Made by a program: the position numbers and the translations under genes. The notes under the pieces were generated by a model. It saw only the letters and a program-made list of their open reading frames with translations. It did not search any database and was not told where the DNA came from. DNA of 64,000 nucleotides from Saprospiraceae bacterium (GTDB lineage: Bacteria > Bacteroidota > Bacteroidia > Chitinophagales > Saprospiraceae), in assembly GCA_030729925.1 (NCBI GenBank), contig JANQWK010000019.1, forward strand, positions 62,001 to 126,000, given 5' to 3'. Positions within the stretch are counted from its first letter, which is position 1, and every line of letters begins with the position of its first letter. Below, piece after piece: positions 44,943 to 53,394 of the stretch.

Positions 44943-45770
44943 CTATTGCTGGATTTGGATGCTAATTACAGATCCTTTTTTAAGGCCGGCATATTTGTTT
45001 GCAGGTAACTGTAATCGAACAGGGCGTTCTCCCGGGGAAGTGATCGTTGTATCGTAGTACCCCTCAGCCGTGATTTCTAGGTCAGCTACTATACCTGATA
45101 GCTGTTTTACAGACTGACTACCAAATTCCTGATCCACTTGTCCATTGCGGATATGAATAATGCGATCCGACATCCGGGCGATTTCATCCCGGTTGTGGCT
45201 GACTAATAGGGTACTTAGGCCAAATTTTCGGTGTACTTCCAATATAAAGTCCTGTAACTGGCTGCGCAACTCACTGTCTATAGCGGATAACGGCTCATCC
45301 AGAAGCAAAATTTCAGGTTTTCTGACCAGCGCCCTGGCCAAGGCTACCCGCTGTTTTTGCCCTCCGGATAGGGTTTCGGGAAATTGATCAAGGATGTTTT
45401 CCAGTTCCATGACTGCGATGACCTGATCGAGATAACTCGTTTCGCCCTTCTTTTCCAAGGCAAATCGAAGGTTTTGCTTGACCGTCATATTGGGAAATAC
45501 GACATAGTCCTGGAATACCAAGCCTACCCGCCTCTGTTGAGGAGTCAGAAAAATGCGTTGCTCGCTGTGAAGCCACCACTGACCGTTGGAAGCAATAGAA
45601 CCCCTGACTTTTTTCTCAAGCCCCGCAATAATCCGGAGTAAAGTGGTTTTACCACTGCCGGAAGGCCCACTAATACCCAGCAATTCTCCCGGCTTGACCT
45701 CGAGTGCGATGTCCAGATCAAAACTATGACGCCCTATTCCCAGCTGTTTTTGTACTTGTATTTGAATCAT
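44943..45770 (-). CDS. modC: Molybdate ABC transporter ATP-binding protein
   Basis: A 275-residue ATPase. GPSGSGKTTLLRIIAGL is Walker A, LSGGQKQRVALARALVRKPEILLLDEP combines the ABC signature and Walker B, and LLVSHNRDEI is the switch His. The last 70 residues form a short TOBE-like domain (AEGYYDTTITSPGERPVRLQLP). Sulfate and other oxyanion ATPases are related; molybdate or tungstate specificity is inferred from the neighbouring ModA and ModB. Its start overlaps the modB stop by 4 bp (ATGA), so the transporter subunits are translationally coupled. Confidence 0.9.
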   Translation of the reverse strand: MIQIQVQKQLGIGRHSFDLDIALEVKPGELLGISGPSGSGKTTLLRIIAGLEKKVRGSIASNGQWWLHSEQRIFLTPQQRRVGLVFQDYVVFPNMTVKQNLRFALEKKGETSYLDQVIAVMELENILDQFPETLSGGQKQRVALARALVRKPEILLLDEPLSAIDSELRSQLQDFILEVHRKFGLSTLLVSHNRDEIARMSDRIIHIRNGQVDQEFGSQSVKQLSGIVADLEITAEGYYDTTITSPGERPVRLQLPANKYAGLKKGSVISIQIQQ

Positions 45771-46444
45771 CTTCCTTTGATGTGAAAGTACTTTTTGTTG
45801 AGCGCATAGACCATGAAAAGGATCAGAAAGCTGAAAATAACCAATACCAACGCATATTGGTTGGCCGTGTCATAGTTCATAGCCTCCACCTCGTCATAAA
45901 TTGCAATGGATGCCACCCGCGTTTCCCCCGGAATGTTTCCACCAATCATCAGAATAACACCAAATTCCCCAATCGTGTGCGCAAAGGTAAGTACTATGGC
46001 CGTAATGATCGAAGGCTTGATGTTGGGCAGTAATACTCGAAATAAGGTTACCCACCGACTTTTACCCAATACATAGGCTGCCTCAGCCAAATTTTTTGGG
46101 AGGTTCTCAAAACCCGATTGTATGGGTTGTACCATAAATGGCAGGCTGTATATGACCGAACCTACAATGAGTCCTTCAAAACTAAAGATGAGCTGGATGC
46201 CAAACCGCGTAGCCAAAAAGTTTCCCAGGGCACTGTTCGGACTAAGCGCCAGCAGCAGATAAAATCCAAGTACCGTAGGAGGAAGTACCAGCGGCAAACT
46301 AATTACCGCTTCAAAAAATGGCTTCCACGCAGATTGGGTACGCGATAACCAATAGGCCATAGGAATACCTATCATCAATAGAATACAGGTAGCCGTGAAG
46401 GCCAAATGAAGGGTGAGGCTCAGGGTTTCATAAAACATATCCAT
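45767..46444 (-). CDS. modB: Molybdate ABC transporter permease
   Basis: A 225-residue inner-membrane permease with about five transmembrane helices. The EAA-type loop that docks to the ATPase is LPKNLAEAAYVLGKSRWVTLFRVLLPNIKPSII. LGFYLLLALSPNSALG and THTIGEFGVILMIGGNIPGETR are characteristic of ModB; GEFGVILM lies near the substrate path. Its start overlaps the modA stop as TGATG and its end overlaps the modC start, confirming a modABC operon. Confidence 0.92.
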   Translation of the reverse strand: MDMFYETLSLTLHLAFTATCILLMIGIPMAYWLSRTQSAWKPFFEAVISLPLVLPPTVLGFYLLLALSPNSALGNFLATRFGIQLIFSFEGLIVGSVIYSLPFMVQPIQSGFENLPKNLAEAAYVLGKSRWVTLFRVLLPNIKPSIITAIVLTFAHTIGEFGVILMIGGNIPGETRVASIAIYDEVEAMNYDTANQYALVLVIFSFLILFMVYALNKKYFHIKGR

Positions 46445-47250
46445 CAGTAGGGCAACACAGGTTGGGAATCAGGTACTTCATATCCGTATTTTTTGAATAC
46501 CTCCTGTGCAGGTGTCGAAAAAATAAATTCAAGAAACCGTTTTGCTGCTTCTGCCTGCTCTTGTTTGCCATGTGCTGTAATTACAACGCCTTGCGCAATA
46601 GGCTGGTAAAGTTCGGGATCGACAGACACCCAGGTTCCTTTTCCCGCCATTTCAGGAGACAATACGATGGACTTGGCAGTAAATCCAATATCTACAGCAC
46701 TAGAGTTAATATACTGATTGGTCTGCGCTATGCTTTCCCCGTAAATTAGCTTGGCAGAAACCGCTTCCAAGATATTCAGGCTATTGAAAAAATGGATCGT
46801 TTGTACTCCATACGGGGCATTTTTGGGATTCGCTATGGCAATCTTTTTGACGCTTGATTCGTCCAGCAACAATTCCTTAAGCTGGTTGAGGGCTATATTG
46901 TCCTTAAAAGTCCAGGCTACCAAAGATCCATACGCATAAACAAGCGGAGCATGTACCGCCATCTTTTTACTAAACAGCGAATCGGCATACTTCATGTCGG
47001 CAGAGAGAAAAAGATCAAAGGGGGCTCCTTCCATGATCTGTGCCGTAAGCTTTCCAGAAGAACCAGCAATGCTTTCTACCCCAATACCCGATTCTTTTTC
47101 AAAAAGCTGTTCGATTTCTTCCATGGCAAACTGCACATTCGCAGCTACCGCAATGCGCAAAGGAATAGCCCGGTCTTTTTGCGAAGCGCTACAAGCAGCC
47201 AGATTGAGTAGGAGCGCAAGTAGAACGACCTGTACAGTTAATGGTTTCAT
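46444..47250 (-). CDS. modA: Molybdate ABC transporter substrate-binding lipoprotein
   Basis: A 268-residue periplasmic binding protein. The ATG at 47250 gives a lipoprotein signal (MKPLTVQVVLLALLLNLAAC, lipobox Cys20), so it is membrane-anchored. AVAANVQFAMEEIEQLFEKESGIGVESIAGSSGKLTAQIMEGAPFDLFLSADMKYADSL is the ModA oxyanion-binding signature, with SSGKL and APFDLFLSAD contacting the anion. Tungstate-binding relatives have the same pattern. The start lies 6 bp beyond the tail of repeat copy 3. No molybdenum-cofactor or molybdoenzyme gene is in the window, and no ModE-type operator was recognised. Confidence 0.93.
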   Translation of the reverse strand: MKPLTVQVVLLALLLNLAACSASQKDRAIPLRIAVAANVQFAMEEIEQLFEKESGIGVESIAGSSGKLTAQIMEGAPFDLFLSADMKYADSLFSKKMAVHAPLVYAYGSLVAWTFKDNIALNQLKELLLDESSVKKIAIANPKNAPYGVQTIHFFNSLNILEAVSAKLIYGESIAQTNQYINSSAVDIGFTAKSIVLSPEMAGKGTWVSVDPELYQPIAQGVVITAHGKQEQAEAAKRFLEFIFSTPAQEVFKKYGYEVPDSQPVLPY

Positions 47251-47256
47251 TTGATT

Positions 47257-47360
47257 TAAGATATTGAAAATCATATATTTATTAATCAGGTGGAAGGCAC
47301 CTTAAGGTGTCTTCCACCTGATTACCCTTATTAATACATTTTCCCCTCCCAAAAGTAACT
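47257..47360 (-). repeat. Palindromic intergenic repeat, copy 3
   Basis: In minus orientation: AGTTACTTTT (47360-47351), GTATTAA (47337-47331), AGGGTAA (47329-47323), palindromic core 47283-47324 with 21-nt arms and one mismatch, then an AT-rich tail ending 6 bp before the modA start. It is oriented like the upstream aldehyde dehydrogenase gene, whose stop is 138 bp away; the tail is therefore within the probable modA leader. Confidence 0.85.
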
Positions 47361-47474
47361 TCCGACTTGCTGTTTTTGAAATTTTTTTCCCGAAGGGGGT
47401 AACCTCCTTGTAAAAGCGATTTTTATGCAGGTTCTTTTTACTCAGAGGACACTTTTGAGATCGCCCCTCGTCTC

Positions 47475-47499
47475 AACAGCTGGATTGGGAGCAGCTGTT
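47475..47499 (-). terminator. Hairpin at the aldehyde dehydrogenase stop
   Basis: An 8-bp inverted repeat (AACAGCTG at 47475-47482 and its complement at 47492-47499) with a 9-nt loop overlaps the stop codon at 47498-47500. No strong T-run follows, so terminator function is tentative. Confidence 0.4.
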
Positions 47500-48949
47500 A
47501 GTATTTGATGCACACATTTTTGGGCTCGGTAAAGAAACGGAGGACTTCAAAGCCGCCTTCTCTTCCAAGGCCAGAGTTTTTGACGCCGCCAAATGGAGTC
47601 CGCAGGTCTCTTTCCATCCAACAGTTGATCCAGACGATCCCTGCTTCGAGTTGTTCGGCCATGCGATTGGCTCGGCTAAGGTTTTGCGTCCATAGGGTGG
47701 TTGAAAGCCCGTACTGCGTCCCATTGGCATACGTAAGGACTTCCTCTTCCGTATCAAAAGGAGTGATGGTAACCACAGGTCCAAAAATTTCTTCCTGGTT
47801 GGTTCTACAGGAGATGTCCAGCCCCTCTAATATCGTCGGTCGGATGTAATATCCACCAGATAATTCACCGCTAAGTTGCACCGCCTGCCCACCTGTGAGT
47901 ATAGTTGCACCTTCTTCCTGGGCTAGCTTGATGTAAGAAAGGACTTTTTCGTATTGCTGTTGTGATACAATTGCTCCCATATCGGTAATGGTTGATTTAG
48001 GGTCGCCTACCTTTAAAAATTGGGTGCGCTTGACAAATTCGTCCCGAAATTGCTCATAAATAGGGCGCTCTACGTATATGCGGGATCCGCAAAGGCAAAT
48101 CTGACCATTATTGGAAAAAGAAGATCGTAGTGTAGTGGCCATCATACTTGCAAAGTCACAGTCTGCAAAAATGATATTGGGATTTTTGCCACCCATCTCC
48201 AGAGATATTTTCTTGAACTGATAGGCCGCCGTAAGCGCAATTTTTCTTCCTGTTTCTGTTCCACCCGTAAATGAAATGGCCTTTAAGGAAGGGTGTTCAA
48301 CCAGCGCTTGCCCCGCTTTCGAACCGTATCCATGCACAATGTTGAGCACTCCGTCAGGTAAACCGGCTTTGATACACGCCTGCGCCAGTAAATAGGCAGT
48401 CATCGGGGTTAGTTCCGATGGCTTGGCTACAACACAGTTGCCGGCAGCTAATGCTGGAGCTATCTTCCAGGTGAGTAGGTAAAGCGGCAGGTTCCAGGGG
48501 GATATACAACCCACCACTCCCAGCGGCTGCCGTAGGGTGTAATTGATGGATTCACCCGGATTGTAGTGCGATTCCGAAGGAAAATGGATGATAGAGGTGG
48601 CAAAAAAACGGAAGTTGCTCTGCGCCCTGGGGATGTCCACTTCTGTGGCTAACTTTAGCGTTTTCCCGCTATCTTTACTTTCCGCTTGGGCGAATATTTC
48701 CAGATACTGCTCCAGAATGTCGGCAATGCGCATCAATAGCCTAAACCGTGTCCGGGTGTCCGCTTTTGACCAGGTAGGGAAGGCCGATTTTGCAGCTTGT
48801 ATGGCAAGCTCTACGTCCCGATCATCACTATCCGGAATAAAGGAATACACTTTCCCAGTGGCAGGTGCGATGTTTTCAAGGTACTTCCCGGATAAGGGAG
48901 GGACTAATTTTCCACCGATATAATTCTGAATGTATTTATCCGCCTTCAT
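47498..48949 (-). CDS. Aldehyde dehydrogenase (ALDH8/semialdehyde type)
   Basis: A 483-residue NAD(P)-dependent aldehyde dehydrogenase. LGVVGCISPWNLPL, VVAKPSELTP, ISFTGGTETGRKIA and KISLEMGGKNPNIIFAD (with the general-base Glu) are family motifs. The catalytic Cys lies in NNGQICLCGSRIYVE; two cysteines two residues apart are typical of the 2-aminomuconate/2-hydroxymuconate semialdehyde dehydrogenase branch, as is the ending TPFGGVKNSGLGREGGFEVLRFFTEPKNVCIKY. The substrate is inferred from this resemblance only; no ring-cleavage genes are nearby. Confidence 0.9.
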   Translation of the reverse strand: MKADKYIQNYIGGKLVPPLSGKYLENIAPATGKVYSFIPDSDDRDVELAIQAAKSAFPTWSKADTRTRFRLLMRIADILEQYLEIFAQAESKDSGKTLKLATEVDIPRAQSNFRFFATSIIHFPSESHYNPGESINYTLRQPLGVVGCISPWNLPLYLLTWKIAPALAAGNCVVAKPSELTPMTAYLLAQACIKAGLPDGVLNIVHGYGSKAGQALVEHPSLKAISFTGGTETGRKIALTAAYQFKKISLEMGGKNPNIIFADCDFASMMATTLRSSFSNNGQICLCGSRIYVERPIYEQFRDEFVKRTQFLKVGDPKSTITDMGAIVSQQQYEKVLSYIKLAQEEGATILTGGQAVQLSGELSGGYYIRPTILEGLDISCRTNQEEIFGPVVTITPFDTEEEVLTYANGTQYGLSTTLWTQNLSRANRMAEQLEAGIVWINCWMERDLRTPFGGVKNSGLGREGGFEVLRFFTEPKNVCIKY

Positions 48950-49009
48950 TTTATTTGCTCTTTGTTGAAGGAAGATAAAAAAACTACTCGAATTTTTTCT
49001 TGCTCTTGC

Positions 49010-50044
49010 TTAAAATGTTCCGTTGGCTTCGCCATATAAGACTGCCAACAGTACCTGCCCTACGGCTCTGAGTGTTCTGGCGTCAATTATTTCCAAATTG
49101 TCTTGATGTGTATGCCAGTGATCGCCAAAAGACTGACTCTGCGAATCAGCAGGCAGGTTGATGATGTCAATCATAGGTATGCGGGCAATGGTGTTGACAA
49201 AGTAGTGGTCGTCCGTGATTCCACCTACCCTGCTGTCGTGAAAATAGTTGCTGTAACCCATGCGCCCCGCAAGCGCCCAAATGTCATTGACAAGGCGTGG
49301 CGCGAATTGCATAGAGTAATATTCCTTGGGGAATCGGGCATTTTTTGATCCTACCATGTCCAACAAGATCCCATACTCCGCCTGATACCCTTTTTTGTGC
49401 AGGTTGTTCGACCAGTACTGGGAACCCAAACACCAGGAGCTCTGATCCCCAGATCCGCTTTCTTCTCCGGCCGCTCTGCTAATACCCTGATCTTCCGCGT
49501 CAAAAAGTACGATGTCCACCCCGAAAGGAAGCGGATATTGCTGCAGCAAGCGGGCAATTTCCAACAGTACCGCTACACCGCTCCCCCCATCATCAGCTCC
49601 CAGGATAGGCTCTTCCCGCCGTTCCTTACTCAGCGGTGAATCCGCTATGTAACGCGTGTCCCAATGGGCAGCCAAAAGAATCCTTCGACTGGCTTCAGGG
49701 TTGTGCTGGGCTATGATGTTGGTGCTTTTGAACAGGGTGCCGGTATGCGCCGTGGCCTCGAAGTCCTGCGCAATGACGTCCATGCCGTATTGGTCCAATC
49801 GGTCAATCAACCAGTTTTTGCAGTTTTCGTGCCCGGTAGCGTTAGGTACCCGCGGACCAAACGATAATTGCTGAACCACGAATTGATAGGCCGAGTCCCG
49901 GTCAAATTTTGGTACCTGATAGTTACCTTCATTGCCGGTGCTACTTTCTTGAACCGGCTTGTCTTCCGAACATCGGGATACCAAAACCAGTATTAACACC
50001 CAAAGTATGGTGCTATAAGTACTGAAGTACAATCTTCGTTTCAT
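49010..50044 (-). CDS. M28-family peptidase / glutaminyl-peptide cyclotransferase-like lipoprotein
   Basis: A 344-residue zinc enzyme. The ATG at 50044 opens a hydrophobic leader (MKRRLYFSTYSTILWVLILVLVSRC) with a possible but unusual lipobox (VSRC). Metal-site motifs are LAAHWDTR (His), LGADDGGSGVAVLLE (bridging Asp), DIVLFDAEDQG (Glu region) and the final His in DHWHTHQDNLE. Bacteroidota homologues of this type include secreted glutaminyl cyclases that modify N-terminal Gln exposed after signal-peptide removal; the choice between cyclase and peptidase is not settled by the sequence. It starts 11 bp after thiL and is probably in one transcript with it. Confidence 0.85.
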   Translation of the reverse strand: MKRRLYFSTYSTILWVLILVLVSRCSEDKPVQESSTGNEGNYQVPKFDRDSAYQFVVQQLSFGPRVPNATGHENCKNWLIDRLDQYGMDVIAQDFEATAHTGTLFKSTNIIAQHNPEASRRILLAAHWDTRYIADSPLSKERREEPILGADDGGSGVAVLLEIARLLQQYPLPFGVDIVLFDAEDQGISRAAGEESGSGDQSSWCLGSQYWSNNLHKKGYQAEYGILLDMVGSKNARFPKEYYSMQFAPRLVNDIWALAGRMGYSNYFHDSRVGGITDDHYFVNTIARIPMIDIINLPADSQSQSFGDHWHTHQDNLEIIDARTLRAVGQVLLAVLYGEANGTF

Positions 50045-50055
50045 GTTGCAAAGCT

Positions 50056-51090
50056 TTAAAAGTGGGTCCAACCCTGAGCAGTAATGGCGTGGCGATTACC
50101 CCCCTTCGTGTGAAGCATAATGCCATCCTCTTTGGGAACAATTTCTCCAGCAATATAGATGTCCGGTAAAAACCGAACCTTCTCAATATCCTTGGGATCT
50201 ACCGTGAATAATAATTCATAATCCTCTCCACCACTCAGCGCACAGGTGATCGGATCCAACTTGAAGTTGATAGCCGTCATCTGCGCATCCGGATGAATCG
50301 GAACCCCACCTTCCTCAAGGTATGCTCCAACCCCCGACTGCTTGCAAATGTGCAGGAGATCCGAGGCCAAGCCGTCCGAAATATCAATCATGGAAGTGGG
50401 AACAAGCCCATGCTTCTCAAACAATTCAATCATGTCTTTACGTGCCTCAGGCTTGAGCTGCCGCTTCAAAAGGTAGTCATGCTCATTGAGTTCCGGCTGG
50501 ATGGTAGGGTTGTCCAAGAACAATTGCTTCTCTCGCTCCAATAATTGTAAACCCAAATACGCTGCCCCCAAATCACCCGTGATACAAATTAAATCCCCAA
50601 CTTTAGCCGTACTCCTTCTGGTAACCTTATCAGGCTCAACGGTTCCAATCGCGGTAATGCTGATCACCAAGCCCTGCCGGGAACTGCAAGTGTCCCCACC
50701 TACTAAGTCAACCCCGTAAAAACTACAGGCCGAATAGATACCCGCATAAATTTCTTCCAGCGCTTCTACCGAAAACCGACTGGATATGCCCAGCGATACC
50801 GTTATCTGACGAGGCCGCGCATTCATGGCATAAACATCAGAGAGATTGACGACAACCGCCTTGTAACCCAAATGCTTCAAAGGCGTGTACATCAAGTCAA
50901 AATGGATACCCTCCAACAACATGTCCGTCGTAACTACCGTCTGATATCCCCCATGGTCCACAATGGCCGCGTCGTCCCCAATTCCCAATACCGTAGTTGC
51001 ATCGGATGCTTTACCTGCCCCTCCCGTCAAATGCGAAATGAGCCCAAATTCACCCAAAGAAGCTATTTCCGTCCTTTTTTCCTGTTCCAT
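50056..51090 (-). CDS. thiL: Thiamine-monophosphate kinase
   Basis: A 344-residue enzyme making thiamine diphosphate from the monophosphate. TVLGIGDDAAIVD and TTDMLLEGIHFDLMYTPLKHLGYKAVVVNLSDVYAM are the ATP/Mg and dimer motifs of the PurM/AIRS superfamily; DLVGGDTCSS and ISDGLASDLLHICKQSGVGAYLEE are ThiL-specific. ATG 51090 is chosen because the farther in-frame start at 51159 lies inside the tRNA terminator hairpin. The M28 peptidase gene follows after 11 bp. No other thiamine gene is in the window. Confidence 0.94.
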   Translation of the reverse strand: MEQEKRTEIASLGEFGLISHLTGGAGKASDATTVLGIGDDAAIVDHGGYQTVVTTDMLLEGIHFDLMYTPLKHLGYKAVVVNLSDVYAMNARPRQITVSLGISSRFSVEALEEIYAGIYSACSFYGVDLVGGDTCSSRQGLVISITAIGTVEPDKVTRRSTAKVGDLICITGDLGAAYLGLQLLEREKQLFLDNPTIQPELNEHDYLLKRQLKPEARKDMIELFEKHGLVPTSMIDISDGLASDLLHICKQSGVGAYLEEGGVPIHPDAQMTAINFKLDPITCALSGGEDYELLFTVDPKDIEKVRFLPDIYIAGEIVPKEDGIMLHTKGGNRHAITAQGWTHF

Positions 51091-51151
51091 CTCTTTTCCC
51101 GGTTTCTTTCCCAAAGATAATACTATCTGCATGGACTTGCCCCAAAACAAA

Positions 51152-51183
51152 AAACCCACCCAGATTTTTATCTGGATGGGTTT
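51152..51183 (-). terminator. Rho-independent terminator after tRNA-Asn
   Basis: A 14-bp stem with one mismatch (AAACCCACCCAGAT at 51152-51165 against 51170-51183) and a TTTT loop, followed on the minus strand by a T-rich run. It starts 2 bp after the tRNA and separates it from thiL. Confidence 0.85.
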
Positions 51184-51184
51184 G

Positions 51185-51258
51185 CGCCTCAGGTAGGGCT
51201 CGAACCTACGACCTACGGATTAACAGTCCGCCGCTCTAACCTGCTGAGCTACTGAGGC
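51185..51258 (-). tRNA. tRNA-Asn (anticodon GTT)
   Basis: A 74-nt cloverleaf reads cleanly on the minus strand: 7-bp acceptor stem GCCTCAG/CTGAGGC, D-arm GCTC/GAGC, anticodon stem GCGGA/TCCGT around CTGTTAA with anticodon GTT, and a TTCGAGC T-loop with GTAGG/CCTAC stem. The CCA end is not encoded. A weak -7-like TAACTTTA lies about 30 bp upstream. Confidence 0.96.
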
Positions 51259-51373
51259 ATCATGACTTATCTTGACTTGGTTAAAGTTATTTGCCCTTAC
51301 TTTTAAAAGGCGGTTGCAAAGTTATAACTTTTAAGATAATTGTACAATATTTGTACCACAAAATTTTTTCGAC

Positions 51374-52330
51374 ATGAGTTTATTGACGATAGGCACTGTT
51401 GCTTTTGATGATATTCAGACGCCTTTTGGGCACGCCGAACGCGTAATTGGCGGGGCAGCGACCTACATTGCCGTTTCCGCTTCGTATTTTTTGCAGGATA
51501 TCCGACTGGTTTCTGTGGTTGGGGGCGATTTTCCCGAAACCGAACTGGATTACCTTCGCTCCAGAGGGGTAAACCTGGACGGACTTCAGATCAAACCCGA
51601 TGAGAAGTCTTTTTTCTGGGCAGGTAAGTATCATCAGGATTTGAATACCCGGGATACCCTGGCGACCGAACTGAATGTGCTGGCTGATTTTAACCCCGTT
51701 GTTCCCCAACATTTTCTGGATGCAGATTTTGTGATGCTGGGCAATCTTACGCCCGCCGTTCAACGACAGGTGATCGAACAGTTTCCAACCCGACCCAAGT
51801 TAATTGCGCTCGATACCATGAATTTCTGGATCAGCTCGGCCCTGGATGACTTGAAAACAGTCCTGACCATGGTGGATGTGCTGATTATTAATGATGAGGA
51901 AGCCCGGCAATTGACAGCAGAGCATTCCCTGGTGAAGGCCGCCCGCGCTATCCACGCTATGGGGCCACGCTACCTGGTGATCAAAAAAGGAGAACACGGC
52001 GCTTTGCTGTTCTACAATACAGATGAGGATCCTACCAGCGACCAGATATTTTTTGCGCCAGCATTACCCCTGGCAGAGGTCTTCGACCCAACCGGCGCAG
52101 GCGATACTTTCGCCGGCGGATTTATTGGCTACCTGGCTAAAACAGGAGACATTTCTTTCAATAATATGAAACGAGCGGTTATCTACGGCTCCGCCATGGC
52201 TTCTTATTGCGTGGAGGCTTTTAGTCTCGACCGCCTGAAGGAACTGGATGAGGAACTCGTACAACAACGCGTTGATCGCTTCGTGAAACTGGTGAATTTC
52301 GATATCAACCGCGCACCCTCAGCACTCTAA
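51374..52330 (+). CDS. PfkB-family carbohydrate kinase
   Basis: A 318-residue sugar or nucleoside kinase. The C-terminal PfkB signature VFDPTGAGDTFAGGFIGYLA carries the anion hole (GAGD) and catalytic Asp; VIGGAATYIAVSASYF at the N-terminus is the substrate-binding GG motif. Members include ribokinase, fructokinase and adenosine kinase; the substrate is not resolved. The length is typical. It is a single gene between the divergent tRNA-Asn and the convergent rlmN, whose stop is 6 bp away. Confidence 0.93.
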   Translation: MSLLTIGTVAFDDIQTPFGHAERVIGGAATYIAVSASYFLQDIRLVSVVGGDFPETELDYLRSRGVNLDGLQIKPDEKSFFWAGKYHQDLNTRDTLATELNVLADFNPVVPQHFLDADFVMLGNLTPAVQRQVIEQFPTRPKLIALDTMNFWISSALDDLKTVLTMVDVLIINDEEARQLTAEHSLVKAARAIHAMGPRYLVIKKGEHGALLFYNTDEDPTSDQIFFAPALPLAEVFDPTGAGDTFAGGFIGYLAKTGDISFNNMKRAVIYGSAMASYCVEAFSLDRLKELDEELVQQRVDRFVKLVNFDINRAPSAL

Positions 52331-52335
52331 TCAAC

Positions 52336-53388
52336 TTATCCCTTGTTGGCCAACTGACCACAGGCAGCGTCTATGTCTTTGCCCCTACTCCTCCTCACCG
52401 TTACCATGACTCCCGCTTTGGTGAGCTGACGGGCAAAGGCATCTATGCGGTCAACAGGCGATTTTTCGAGCGTAACGCCTTCCACCGGATTGTATTCGAT
52501 GATGTTGACCTTGACCGGAAATCGCTTGCACAAACGGGCAAGCAAGGCAGCGTCCTCCAAAGAGTCATTGAAGTCCCTGAAGGCAATGTACTCGTAACTG
52601 ATGGCATTGCGCGTCTTCTGGTAAAAGTAATGCAAGGCATCCATCAAGGCCTCAATGCTGTTTTGCTCGTTGATAGGCATGATCTCGTTCCGCTTGATGT
52701 CGTCCGCCGCGTGCAACGATAGGGCAAGTTTAAATTTGACATCATCGTCGGCAAGCTGCCGAATCATCTTTGCAATACCTGCCGTGCTCACCGTTATCCT
52801 GCGAGGCGACATGTTCAGACCATCCGGCGAACAGATCCGCTCTATACTCGCCATTACGTTCCGGTAGGCCAGCAAAGGCTCACCCATTCCCATGTACACA
52901 ATATTGGTCAAGGGATGGCCAAAGGTGTCCAGCGATTGCTGGTTGACTAATTTTACCTGATCGTAGATTTCCCCCGGCTCAAGGTTCCGGACGCGCTTCA
53001 TTTTGCCAGTGGCGCAAAAAGAACACGTAAGACTGCAACCAACCTGGGAAGACACACAAACCGTGTAGCGATTGTCCACCGGAACAGGAATCAAGACAGA
53101 TTCAATGAGATGTCCGTCGTGAAGCCTAAACCTGCTTTTTATGGTGCCATCCGAACTGTACTGAACCTTGTCTTCCTGAATGACAGGTATGGTGAAATGA
53201 TCCGACAAGTAGGTGCGCAATTCCTTGGAAAGGTTGCTCATATCGTCAAAACTCGTCGCTCCTTTTTTCCAAAGCCATTCGAAAACTTGTTTACCCCGAA
53301 ATGCGGGGTGACCAGCCTGTTGGAAAAATTCCTGCAGCGCTGCCTGCGAATATTGCCGGATGTCCGTTTTGATGTGTGCGTCAGTCAT
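52336..53388 (-). CDS. rlmN: 23S rRNA (adenine-2503-C2)-methyltransferase
   Basis: A 350-residue radical SAM methyltransferase acting on A2503 of 23S rRNA and A37 of some tRNAs. GCSLTCSFCATGKM has the CxxxCxxC cluster motif, and the two methyl-relay cysteines are expected in this segment's downstream part and near the C-terminus (DIDAACGQL). YMGMGEPLLAYRNV and MSPRRITVSTAGI are RlmN hallmarks. It starts 6 bp after the aminopeptidase P gene, so the two are likely co-transcribed. Confidence 0.96.
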   Translation of the reverse strand: MTDAHIKTDIRQYSQAALQEFFQQAGHPAFRGKQVFEWLWKKGATSFDDMSNLSKELRTYLSDHFTIPVIQEDKVQYSSDGTIKSRFRLHDGHLIESVLIPVPVDNRYTVCVSSQVGCSLTCSFCATGKMKRVRNLEPGEIYDQVKLVNQQSLDTFGHPLTNIVYMGMGEPLLAYRNVMASIERICSPDGLNMSPRRITVSTAGIAKMIRQLADDDVKFKLALSLHAADDIKRNEIMPINEQNSIEALMDALHYFYQKTRNAISYEYIAFRDFNDSLEDAALLARLCKRFPVKVNIIEYNPVEGVTLEKSPVDRIDAFARQLTKAGVMVTVRRSRGKDIDAACGQLANKG

Positions 53389-53394
53389 AATGAT

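Noticed and set aside
11951-47360. The three palindromic repeats as a CRISPR array
   Set aside because: Copies are 5 to 30 kb apart, not regularly spaced, have no spacers, and no cas gene is present.
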